Below, one piece after another: positions 6,864 to 14,019 of a stretch of 14,019 bases of DNA; within the stretch, counting starts at the first letter, position 1, and each line of letters starts with the position of its first letter. Source of the DNA: Acetatifactor sp. (GTDB lineage: Bacteria > Bacillota > Clostridia > Lachnospirales > Lachnospiraceae); assembly GCA_024699575.1 (NCBI GenBank), contig JAILPF010000250.1, positions 1 to 14,019 on the forward strand. Direction: 5' to 3'. Below the pieces are notes generated by a model, which searched no databases, had not been told where the DNA came from, and saw only the letters and a program-made list of their open reading frames with translations. The position numbers and the translations under genes were made by a program.

Positions 6864-9263
6864 CTATGCCATCATAATTTCATAAATTGCACCGTACAAA
6901 TCCGGCTGCAAATCCATCTTTTTCAATTCTTTCTGAATCTCTTCCACCGTTTTGTGTTCCTCGAACAGACGGAAAATGTCTTTCTTTAATCCGAATCCCA
7001 TCTCTGCCTGATTCAAGAAATCAAATACCAGCTGTTTTACATCGTTTTGCTTTCTTGCGCTGTCGGATGGCAGGGTGACTATAATATCCTCTGTTACGTT
7101 GCACTCTTCCATCGTAAGCTTCAGGATTTTGCGATTCAAATCATATACCCAGGTAACAGGAATCTCTTTTCCCTGTGCACATGCTACCACCTCTTGCGGT
7201 TTCTCCGTACACAGTCCATGGAATTCCACGCAGTAGTTTCTCAGATTTGGAATCAAACCGGTATTACCCTTTGCAGCCGCAATTTTAAAGCTCTTCTTTG
7301 CCCAATCCAGCGAAAGCTCAGTAAATACCGCTTCACCCTTCTGATAATTCATACTCTCATTGTCATCTTCATACAATGTAAACGCACCATCAGCTCCGGC
7401 ATATACGCGCAATGTAATATCCGTCGGGTTCTGTATGATCTCTTTTGTGTCAATCCTGTCTGTCATGGGGATAATGCTTCCCTGACGTACAAACACAGGC
7501 ATCGTCTCTATTCCGCGGTAGATATCCAGCATTCTTCCTCCGCTGTATACCATATCTGTGAAGAAATCATAGTATGTTCCCTCGGGCAACCAGGTAGCCA
7601 CCTTCGCCTTATTGATTCCCTCAATTCGCTTCGTGGTAATCGGATTCACAATGAGCTCTGAACCGAAATAATATTCATTGGGAACTTTGCGGAAATCGTC
7701 CGTCCATGAATTTCTGTAATACATAGGCTGGACAATCGGTTCATCATCCTTGTACGCTCTGTAATTCATCGTATACAGATAAGGCATCAGGCGGTGTCTC
7801 AGTCTCAGAAAATCTTTCATAACCTCCTGAATTTCCTTCTTAAATCTCCAGGGTTCCTTGCCGTTGAACTCATTTTTCTCGGAATGCAGTCTCATAATCG
7901 GTGAAAATACACCGTACTGATACCATCTGCCCTCCAGCTCGTCATCCTTATACCCTCTTGTATGTCCTCCGATATCATGGCTCCACCATCCGTATCCGAT
8001 ATTGGATGCGGTGGAGGTAAAGTACGGCTGGAATTGTAAAGATTCCCAGGTAATTACCGTATCACCGGAAAATCCAATCGGATATCTGTGGGAACCCGGT
8101 CCGGCATATCTTGAGAAGGTAAGCGGTCTCTTATTATCTCTTCCACTGTCGAGATAGTGAAAATGATTCAAAATCCACAGAGGATCCAGACCATCCATCT
8201 TGGTCTTGGTGCCCTGCTGCCAGTCAATCCACCAGAAATCTACACCCATCTCTTCCTGTGGATGGCAGACACAATCCAGATAACTTTCGATGAATTTCGG
8301 ATTGGTCGCATCGAATTCCACCGGTTCCTCTTTTTCAATGTCCACGCCCATACGCTCTGCAATGGGTTTATAGCACTCTTCGAATCCGCGAATTCCGTCC
8401 GCCGGGTGGAGGTTTAAGGTAGTGCGCATTCCTCTGTCATGCAACCATTTTAAGAAGCCTTCCGGATCCGGGAACAATTCTCTGTTCCAGGTAAATCCGG
8501 TCCAGCCGCCACCGTACTTCGGATCGATATCTACCAGATGCCAATCCATATCGATTACAGCCACAGAAAACGGAATATTCTCCGCTTCAAAACGATTCAT
8601 CAGTGCCTTGTATCTTTCTTCTGAATATTCATAATATCTGCTCCACCAGTTTCCAAGCGCGAAACGTGGAAGCATCGGGGTCTTACCCGTCAATTTATAA
8701 AAATCTTTCAGGCATCCGAGGAAATCACTTCCATATCCAAAAAAGTAAATATCCTCCTCCTGATGTTGCCTAAGCGCAACCCAGCCGTCTTCCATAATTG
8801 TAAGAGAATGGGAATCATCCAATACGCCCCATCCCTCCAGAGACATCAAACCATCACTGATTTTACAGCTTCCCTCCACATCATCAAGAGTCCTGATGGT
8901 TCCAAACAGATTGCCGCCTTCTGCACCGCTCTTTCCGTAGTGCCATTTTCCGGTCTTACCGGTCTTATCATCCGTGACCTCAATGGTCAGGCCTTTCTTG
9001 GAAAATGCCTTTCCATCATAGGCAAGCTTCAAATATTTCGTCGTAACAGAAAGTCCCTTTTCTGTCTTTTCCGACGTAAATTCCGGCACGGAGAAATTAC
9101 GATTTAACACAGTCTGCGTAGAATGGTTCTCGAATACTCCTTCCTTACTGTACTCCAATCTGAGGAGCCTGTCCGTGAGCACTGTGATTCGATAGTTGCC
9201 ATCCTGTACAATTGCGGCATCATCTGCTAACGGGAATGTGGTGATGTTCAATGATTCTTTCAT
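6864..9263 (-). CDS. Glycoside hydrolase family 31 (alpha-glycosidase), cytoplasmic
   Basis: Retaining alpha-glycosidase of 799 residues without a signal peptide, so it should act inside the cell on oligosaccharides brought in by the adjacent importer. An N-terminal beta-sandwich (about 1-195) precedes the catalytic barrel that starts near LGNWWSRYYEYSEERY (203-218). FSVAVIDMDWH (232-242) is the usual substrate-binding strand. The likely nucleophile is Asp347 in WWIDWQQG, and the acid/base Asp401 in GFSGDTVITW. DIGGH (430-434) and SPIMRLHSEKNEF (454-466) follow, then C-terminal beta domains. About 60 residues at the end (roughly 738-799) look helical and charged. The nucleophile motif differs from the WxDMNEP form of classical alpha-glucosidases, so the substrate (alpha-glucoside, alpha-xyloside, alpha-N-acetylgalactosaminide or other) is left open. 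The ATG at 9263 has AAAGG 9 bases upstream. It lies 30 bp behind a permease gene, as last gene before a terminator. Confidence 0.93.
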   Translation of the reverse strand: MKESLNITTFPLADDAAIVQDGNYRITVLTDRLLRLEYSKEGVFENHSTQTVLNRNFSVPEFTSEKTEKGLSVTTKYLKLAYDGKAFSKKGLTIEVTDDKTGKTGKWHYGKSGAEGGNLFGTIRTLDDVEGSCKISDGLMSLEGWGVLDDSHSLTIMEDGWVALRQHQEEDIYFFGYGSDFLGCLKDFYKLTGKTPMLPRFALGNWWSRYYEYSEERYKALMNRFEAENIPFSVAVIDMDWHLVDIDPKYGGGWTGFTWNRELFPDPEGFLKWLHDRGMRTTLNLHPADGIRGFEECYKPIAERMGVDIEKEEPVEFDATNPKFIESYLDCVCHPQEEMGVDFWWIDWQQGTKTKMDGLDPLWILNHFHYLDSGRDNKRPLTFSRYAGPGSHRYPIGFSGDTVITWESLQFQPYFTSTASNIGYGWWSHDIGGHTRGYKDDELEGRWYQYGVFSPIMRLHSEKNEFNGKEPWRFKKEIQEVMKDFLRLRHRLMPYLYTMNYRAYKDDEPIVQPMYYRNSWTDDFRKVPNEYYFGSELIVNPITTKRIEGINKAKVATWLPEGTYYDFFTDMVYSGGRMLDIYRGIETMPVFVRQGSIIPMTDRIDTKEIIQNPTDITLRVYAGADGAFTLYEDDNESMNYQKGEAVFTELSLDWAKKSFKIAAAKGNTGLIPNLRNYCVEFHGLCTEKPQEVVACAQGKEIPVTWVYDLNRKILKLTMEECNVTEDIIVTLPSDSARKQNDVKQLVFDFLNQAEMGFGLKKDIFRLFEEHKTVEEIQKELKKMDLQPDLYGAIYEIMMA

Positions 9264-9293
9264 GGTTACAAGCCTTTCAATTATTTCGTTTTT

Positions 9294-10181
9294 TTATTCC
9301 TTCACAGAACCGATTACAATACCGGTGATAAAATATTTCTGCAGGAACGGATAAATCAGCATGAGCGGAACCACTGACACCACAATTTTAGCCGCGTTCA
9401 GGTTCTGTTCGGAAACCTTGGCTGCTCTCATAATATCGTCCGCTGTTCCATGCTTGACAATTTCTTCCATATTGATTGTAAGACTTTGGATGTAAGTCAT
9501 CAAGGGGTAATTTTGTATCCTTGTTATGTAAATTAATCCACTGTAAAAGTCATTCCAGCTTCCCACGATACTAAACAGGGAAACGGTTGCAAGAACCGGT
9601 ACCGAGCAGGGAAGATAGACTCTTAGCAGAACCTGCATGGGGTTCGCACCATCCAAAACCGCCGCTTCCTCCAGAGACTTCGGAATCCCCAAAAAGAAGT
9701 TCATGAGCAAAATGACATTAAAAATCGGTACCGCACCGGGCAGAACAAGTGCCCAGATCGTATTCAATAAATGATATTTTTTAATTGCTAAGAAGGTGGG
9801 AATCATACCACCATTAAACAGCATTGCAAAAATCAGAATATTCATGTAGATATCTCTGCCTTTAAACTGCTGCTTATTTTTCGTTAAAGGATAAGCCATG
9901 CTTACCGTAAGGACTGTGTTAAAAAGGATAGCCAGCACAACCCTCATAATAGAAATTCCAAAGGAACGCCAGTACTGTTTGTCTGTCAAAATCTCCTCAT
10001 AAGCAACCGTATTGAATCCGATTGGAATGAAAGAAACCATGTTGCCTTCCACTGCCGAAGCCTTGGAAAAGGAGATTGCCACGATATACCACAAGGGCAA
10101 AAGACAGCAAAGGCCCAGCAAAATTACGATTATATATATCAAAGCATAACCGCTTTTACTAATCACTTTTTTTCGATTCAT
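9294..10181 (-). CDS. Carbohydrate ABC transporter permease, LplC/YtcP-type
   Basis: Second membrane subunit of the right importer, 295 residues, close in plan to the LplC/YtcP branch of CUT1 permeases. The first membrane helix is at about residues 14-36, with others near 75-97, 111-133, 143-163, 192-208 and 262-282. The EAA loop that contacts the ATPase reads EAAVLDGAN from residue 172, with a following LP pair at 190-191. The ATG at 10181 has an AAAGGG ribosome site that overlaps the region of the upstream permease stop codon, with only 13 bp between the genes, so the two are probably translationally coupled. The GH31 gene follows after 30 bp. In this subgroup transporters carry complex oligosaccharides or their breakdown products; the specific ligand is unknown. 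Confidence 0.94.
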   Translation of the reverse strand: MNRKKVISKSGYALIYIIVILLGLCCLLPLWYIVAISFSKASAVEGNMVSFIPIGFNTVAYEEILTDKQYWRSFGISIMRVVLAILFNTVLTVSMAYPLTKNKQQFKGRDIYMNILIFAMLFNGGMIPTFLAIKKYHLLNTIWALVLPGAVPIFNVILLMNFFLGIPKSLEEAAVLDGANPMQVLLRVYLPCSVPVLATVSLFSIVGSWNDFYSGLIYITRIQNYPLMTYIQSLTINMEEIVKHGTADDIMRAAKVSEQNLNAAKIVVSVVPLMLIYPFLQKYFITGIVIGSVKE

Positions 10182-10194
10182 CTTTTTACCCTTT

Positions 10195-11094
10195 CTAGAA
10201 TATCTTACTGTCGGTATATCGTTTTGCCAAGCCGTTGGCGATCATCATCAAAACAAATGCAATCACTGATTTCATCAGACCGATTGCCGTTGCAAAGCTA
10301 TACTGCATTGCCGTGATACCTGCACGATAGACATAGGTATCGATAATATCTCCCGTCTCATATACGGGTGTGGTGTAAAGGTTATAAACCTGATCAAATC
10401 CTGCATTTAAGATTCCGCCAAGGTTCATGGCAAACATCAGGATGATAACGGAGCGCATACCCGGGAGTGTCACATGGAAAACACGTTCCCACCAGTTGGC
10501 ACCATCAATTTTGGCGGCCTCATGAAGGCCGGGGTCGATGGCAGTTAACGCTGCCAAATAAACAACCGAGTTATATCCGAATTCCTTCCACACATCACTT
10601 CCTATCAGAAGGGGTTGGAAAAAGGAATTGCTTCCCAGGAAATTGATTCCGGTACCTAAAATAGCATTTACAAACCCGTCCAGACGGAACAGGTTCTTGA
10701 TTGCTGTTGCCAGAATAACCCAAGATAAGAAGTGAGGCAAATACACAATTGTCTGCACAGACTTCTTCAACCATGCATGTCTTATTTCATTCAGCAGAAT
10801 AGAAAAAATAATTGCCATCAGTGTTCCGAGCAGAATCTTACCAACAGCGATTACAAGGGTGTTTCTGAAAATATTAAAGCCGTCCGGGATCTGAAACAAA
10901 TATTTATAATGTTTCAGACCCACGAACTTAGAGCCCAGGAAACCTTTGCCCGGCTTGTAATCCTCAAATGCCATGATGATACCGAACATGGGGATAATGT
11001 TAAATAATAACACAAATACCATGCCCGGCAGCATCATGCTGTGGTAGAACACTTCTGAAGCAATATTCTTATTTTTTTGTTTATTCTTAATCAT
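10195..11094 (-). CDS. Carbohydrate ABC transporter permease, LplB/YteP-type
   Basis: First membrane subunit of the right importer, 299 residues. A Lys/Asn-rich cytoplasmic tail precedes the first helix at about 22-42; further helices lie near 80-100, 115-133, 175-190, 215-232 and 265-290. The EAA loop reads EAAKIDGAN from residue 192, followed by the LP pair at 210-211. The segment around MAFEDYKPGKGFLGSKFVGLKHY is split here as MAFEDYKPGK (residues 41-50) then GFLGSKFVGLKHY (51-63), the periplasmic stretch typical of the LplB branch. The start at 11094 has AGGTGA about 9 bases upstream. The gene sits 24 bp behind the binding-protein gene and 13 bp before its partner permease, in the same operon. 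Confidence 0.94.
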   Translation of the reverse strand: MIKNKQKNKNIASEVFYHSMMLPGMVFVLLFNIIPMFGIIMAFEDYKPGKGFLGSKFVGLKHYKYLFQIPDGFNIFRNTLVIAVGKILLGTLMAIIFSILLNEIRHAWLKKSVQTIVYLPHFLSWVILATAIKNLFRLDGFVNAILGTGINFLGSNSFFQPLLIGSDVWKEFGYNSVVYLAALTAIDPGLHEAAKIDGANWWERVFHVTLPGMRSVIILMFAMNLGGILNAGFDQVYNLYTTPVYETGDIIDTYVYRAGITAMQYSFATAIGLMKSVIAFVLMMIANGLAKRYTDSKIF

Positions 11095-11118
11095 ATTGCT
11101 TTCACCTATTGCTTTACC

Positions 11119-12867
11119 TTATTTGTTTGCGTAGTACTCTTCCATCTCAGCGATGATATCGGAACCACCGTAAGACATCCACTCGTCTTTGTAGGTCTCG
11201 AAGTAGTCAATAGGCTCTTCACCGGTAATAATCTTGATGTAAGCCTTTGCCTCTACAGTATCCAAAGCACCCTTCTTCTGCTCCATCTCATCCAATGTAG
11301 GAGGATAGAGAGGAGAAATCCAGTTCATGTTGTTGTTCTTCTCAACTGCGCCGATTGCTGCGCCAAGACCTGTGATACGGGAATTGTAGAAGGACCATCC
11401 TGTACGGGTCTCTTCTGTTACATTCTCAGGATCCTTTAAGTATTCCATCATAATGCTGGAGCTGTTCTTGTTTTCTGCAGTGGAAGTCTGGTCTGGAGTG
11501 ATTTCACCCTTTAAAACTGCCTGATGCTCTGTGTAGTATACTTCCTTGGTGTTGGAAGGCAGACATTCAATCTGAACAGGCTTTGTAAAGTTATCGCCGC
11601 CATTCATAACAAACTGCATTACTTCAGGTGCAGTCTCCATGGTTGCGTTTGCAAGTTCATCAAAGATTACGTTCTGAATCTTAACTGCAGCTTCGGGATG
11701 CTCATAGCCTTTTCTCACTACGATAAAGTGATTGGTAGGATTCTCATGAGCTGCTGTGATTTTGCCGTTTACATCAAGAATAGCGTATGCAGCATATTCT
11801 GCTTCAGGGTTAGCATCCTTAACATGGGAGAATCTCCAGTCAGGCATATGCCATGCGCCGAAAGCGATACCACATTTATTCTCAATCAGAAGAGAAGTAA
11901 CATCACCGTATGTTCTGGTTCCGAACTGAGGATCAAGGAGACCTTCCTCAAACCATCTGTTCATGGTTTCCCATGCCTTCTTGTTAGCGTCGGAAAGAGT
12001 GGACCATGTGATGGTTCCATCACCATTGTCAAGCCACTTTCCAACCGTTCCGCCATATGCGTTTACAATCCACTCAGCATCGCCGGGGCCTTCACTCATA
12101 GCAATACCGATAGTACCCTGTCCGGAAGGATCTTTCTCAACAAATTCTTTTGCGATTCTCTCAACATCCTCAACAGTTACGCACAGATCTCCATCCTCAT
12201 CCGGATTGAGTCCAAGCTTATCCAGCCAGTCTTTTCTGAACCATACAAGAGTAGGTACACCATTGTCTGCGTTGGTTCCGGGAAGTGCCATCAGCTTGCC
12301 GCCAAAGGTGGCCATATCCAGGCAACGTCCGTCAAAGGAATCATATACATTATGTTTGATATAGTCACTTGCATATTTGTCAAATGCATCTGTCAAATCC
12401 TCAATGAGGTCGCTCTCTACCAGGTCAACCAAAGTATCATAGCTGGTAACGGTGAACAATTCAGGAACATCTCCTGATGCTGCTGCCAGAGCGATTGCAT
12501 TTCTGTAGTCATCATCACCTGCTTCAATCTCATCTGTGAAAGTGATGTTTAATTTCTCTTTTACATATCTGGTATATGGATTGTCCTCCAGAGTATCTCC
12601 GGGAAGCAGTGTGGATACGGTATGCTGGGAAGCAAGACGTCCGATATGGATGTTCAATTCCTCCTCGTAAGGCTCGAATCCGATATTGGAAGCTGTAGCC
12701 TCGCCATCTGCTGTATCAGTTGCAGCTTCACTGCCGCCTGATGCAGGTGTCTCACTCTGCTTAATTTCTGCATCTGCAGAATCTGTTGCCTGCCCGCCAC
12801 ATGCTGTCAAAGACAGTACACTGGCAGTTACAAGTAAATAAGACAAAAACTTTTTCCCTCTTAACAT
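11119..12867 (-). CDS. Extracellular solute-binding lipoprotein, LplA-type
   Basis: Binding lipoprotein of the right importer, 582 residues, the larger size typical of the LplA/YtcQ branch. A signal peptide ends in lipobox LTAC with the lipidated cysteine at position 23, followed by a Gly/Ser/Ala/Glu/Thr-rich linker to about residue 63. The mature fold starts at ELNIHIGRLASQ. Visible features of this branch are the long insert with repeated acidic/aromatic stretches, the WFRKDWLDKLGLNPDEDGD segment (domain-swap region), and a YGG/WSTL block around IVNAYGGTVGKW. AGGAGG precedes the ATG at 12867 by 5 bases. First gene of its operon, divergent from a YesN-type response regulator, which suggests control by that two-component system (inference). 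Ligand unknown. Confidence 0.94.
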   Translation of the reverse strand: MLRGKKFLSYLLVTASVLSLTACGGQATDSADAEIKQSETPASGGSEAATDTADGEATASNIGFEPYEEELNIHIGRLASQHTVSTLLPGDTLEDNPYTRYVKEKLNITFTDEIEAGDDDYRNAIALAAASGDVPELFTVTSYDTLVDLVESDLIEDLTDAFDKYASDYIKHNVYDSFDGRCLDMATFGGKLMALPGTNADNGVPTLVWFRKDWLDKLGLNPDEDGDLCVTVEDVERIAKEFVEKDPSGQGTIGIAMSEGPGDAEWIVNAYGGTVGKWLDNGDGTITWSTLSDANKKAWETMNRWFEEGLLDPQFGTRTYGDVTSLLIENKCGIAFGAWHMPDWRFSHVKDANPEAEYAAYAILDVNGKITAAHENPTNHFIVVRKGYEHPEAAVKIQNVIFDELANATMETAPEVMQFVMNGGDNFTKPVQIECLPSNTKEVYYTEHQAVLKGEITPDQTSTAENKNSSSIMMEYLKDPENVTEETRTGWSFYNSRITGLGAAIGAVEKNNNMNWISPLYPPTLDEMEQKKGALDTVEAKAYIKIITGEEPIDYFETYKDEWMSYGGSDIIAEMEEYYANK

Positions 12868-12898
12868 AGTAACCTCCTAAATAAATTTTTCATGTCCC

Positions 12899-12910
12899 CA
12901 TTAGCTAATG
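12899..12910. promoter_or_regulatory. 12-bp palindrome CATTAGCTAATG in importer leader
   Basis: Perfect palindrome located 32 bp upstream of the binding-protein start codon and just downstream of the suspected -10 box at 12929-12924. It shares the central TAGCTA with the palindrome at 13031-13044. It could be an operator; chance occurrence cannot be excluded for a sequence this short. Confidence 0.4.
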
Positions 12911-13024
12911 TCTCAACATCCTTATACTATCATTCTTAAATGAGCACTGTACATATTAATAATTTTGCTTTTATATAAGAATTTTGAGTTATTTTTTTCA
13001 GGCAATGTACTTCATTTTTTTATT

Positions 13025-13033
13025 TGTTATAAT
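13025..13033 (+). promoter_or_regulatory. Extended -10 promoter of the response regulator gene
   Basis: TGTTATAAT combines a perfect TATAAT (13028-13033) with a TG one base upstream, the extended -10 form that does not need a good -35 box. The sequence at 13005-13010 (ATGTAC) is a poor -35 at 17 bp spacing. Transcription would start near 13040, about 36 bp before the ATG. Confidence 0.65.
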
Positions 13034-13044
13034 GTAGCTACATT
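13031..13044. promoter_or_regulatory. 14-bp palindrome AATGTAGCTACATT at the response regulator start point
   Basis: Perfect 14-bp palindrome that overlaps the last three bases of the TATAAT box and spans the expected transcription start. Binding of a dimeric protein here would repress the regulator gene. Its TAGCTA core recurs in the palindrome on the importer side. Confidence 0.5.
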
Positions 13045-13075
13045 GATTTTAGGTACTTTGGGAGGGACTTGGGAC

Positions 13076-14019
13076 ATGTCATATAATATGTTGATTGCTG
13101 AAGATGAACGTAACGAATATGAACTGGTACTATACTTATTGGATAAATTGAACTTAACAAATACCTTTCAGATTTTTCATGCTGCAAACGGCAAACAGGC
13201 AATGCAGATTTTGTCCGAGGCGCCCATCGATGTGCTGCTTACCGATATCGAAATGCCTTTCGTCAACGGACTGGAGCTGGCGCAGAAGTCCAGAGAGTGC
13301 AATCAGGATATGCCCATCATCTTTTTCTCCTGCTATGACAATTTTTCTTATGCCAAGACAGCACTTTCCGTTGGTGCCTGCAATTATATGTTAAAACCCT
13401 TGGACCCACACGAATTTGAGAAGACCATGTCTGATACCATCACCCTGTTAAGGCAGAATGAGACCGACAAAAAACAGCAATTGAACAACAGGGAGACTCT
13501 GCAAAATCATTATCTCTACCTGAAGTTAAACGGCATGCCCATGCCGGGTGAGGCATTTTTCCAGTCCTCCCTAAATCTCTCTTTCATCAAAGAATACAAA
13601 CAGCTTCTTCTGATAAATTTTGATCAGCCTTTCTTTGACTGCGACAATCTGACTACCGACGACCTGGTGGAACAGATGCACCGTTTTTTCCCCGGTGACT
13701 TTGACTACTTAAACATTGACTCCACCCAATCTGTGCTACTGTTCAAACAGGTCTTTTCCAACGAGAAGCAGTTGTCAGAGATGTGCAACACTTTTGCCAA
13801 CTATGTATCACTGCATCATCACCAGACCTGCTACATTGCAGTCAGCTGTCCCATCGCGGAAAACTATGGCTTGGCGGACGCTTACGAGGATGCCTTGAAC
13901 CTGTTGGAAAGCCGTCTCTTTACCCCCGGTAAAACCCTCTTTTTTAAGGAATGTGCCGGTACTGAAACGGTGAAAAACCCAGAAGAGCTCTCCGGACTTT
14001 TACAGCGTATTGAATCGGA
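13076..14019 (+). CDS. YesN-type response regulator, expected AraC-family output (3' end beyond window)
   Basis: Cytoplasmic response regulator, open to the right edge with 314 codons visible. Residues 1-120 form a CheY-like receiver: the acidic pair Glu9-Asp10 in LIAEDE, the phosphoacceptor Asp57 in LLTDIEMP, Ser85 at the switch Thr/Ser position, and Lys107 in YMLKPLDP. After it comes a long linker region without a recognisable motif. This matches YesN-like proteins of about 500 residues whose AraC-type helix-turn-helix domain lies at the C-terminus, here outside the window, so the output domain is inferred. GGAGGG lies 9 bases before the ATG. Such genes usually neighbour a YesM-type sensor kinase and control the adjacent LplABC-type importer; here the importer is directly divergent. 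Confidence 0.88.
   Translation, partial: MSYNMLIAEDERNEYELVLYLLDKLNLTNTFQIFHAANGKQAMQILSEAPIDVLLTDIEMPFVNGLELAQKSRECNQDMPIIFFSCYDNFSYAKTALSVGACNYMLKPLDPHEFEKTMSDTITLLRQNETDKKQQLNNRETLQNHYLYLKLNGMPMPGEAFFQSSLNLSFIKEYKQLLLINFDQPFFDCDNLTTDDLVEQMHRFFPGDFDYLNIDSTQSVLLFKQVFSNEKQLSEMCNTFANYVSLHHHQTCYIAVSCPIAENYGLADAYEDALNLLESRLFTPGKTLFFKECAGTETVKNPEELSGLLQRIES

Larger units (their letters stand above)
12868..13075. promoter_or_regulatory. Divergent promoter region, importer/GH31 operon versus response regulator
   Basis: This 208-bp AT-rich spacer serves both directions. On the minus strand a TAGTAT (12929-12924) is a possible -10 box about 57 bp before the binding-protein ATG, but no good -35 box stands 16-18 bp upstream of it, as expected for an activator-dependent promoter. 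Two perfect palindromes with a TAGCTA core lie at 12899-12910 and 13031-13044. Confidence 0.6.

Noticed and set aside
7047..7661. Plus-strand open frame of 204 codons
   Set aside because: Antisense to the GH31 gene, with shadow-like composition and no ribosome site.
11524..12477. Long plus-strand open frame of 317 codons
   Set aside because: It runs antisense through the LplA-type binding-protein gene, is rich in Cys, Ile and Ser as expected of a shadow frame, and lacks a ribosome site and any recognisable domain.

Overview
The window looks like carbohydrate-utilisation DNA from a Gram-positive Clostridia, most likely a gut Lachnospiraceae. This is inferred from strong AGGAGG-type ribosome sites, lipoprotein binding proteins with acidic Ser/Glu/Ala linkers after the lipobox, Firmicutes-type NagB, and the pairing of a YesN-like regulator with an LplABC-like importer. 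No rRNA, tRNA, CRISPR array, insertion sequence or phage gene was seen.

Left block (1-3263, minus strand): a complete binding protein followed by two MalF/MalG-type permeases, the second cut by the left edge. This is a CUT1 sugar ABC importer without its ATPase. A consensus promoter (TTGACA, 17 bp, TATTAT) drives it, and an exact 14-bp palindrome, GTTTAACGTTAAAC, covers its start point and recurs once near the first gene's ribosome site. This is the layout of LacI-family repression. A strong GC-rich hairpin without a U-tract lies between the binding-protein and permease genes.

Middle block (3759-5737, plus strand): nagB and nagA, divergent from the importer, close behind one another and closed by a nested-stem terminator. 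Together they convert GlcNAc-6-phosphate to fructose-6-phosphate, ammonium and acetate. Their position suggests that the left importer carries an amino sugar or an amino-sugar oligosaccharide, but the sequence does not prove it.

Junction (5747-6759): remains of a PIN-domain (VapC-like) gene missing its start and its middle, then an intact SAM-dependent methyltransferase.

Right block (6864-12867, minus strand): a second importer (LplA-like lipoprotein, LplB-like and LplC-like permeases) and a cytoplasmic GH31 glycosidase, ended by an intrinsic terminator. A plus-strand YesN-type response regulator (13076 to the right edge) diverges from it. The likely logic is a two-component system that senses a glycan, activates the importer, and lets the intracellular GH31 enzyme cleave the imported oligosaccharide.

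I did not find a clearly new multi-gene system. The points most worth a second look are the duplicated operator, the TAGCTA-core palindromes at the two divergent right-hand promoters, the unusual GH31 branch, and the eroded PIN gene.
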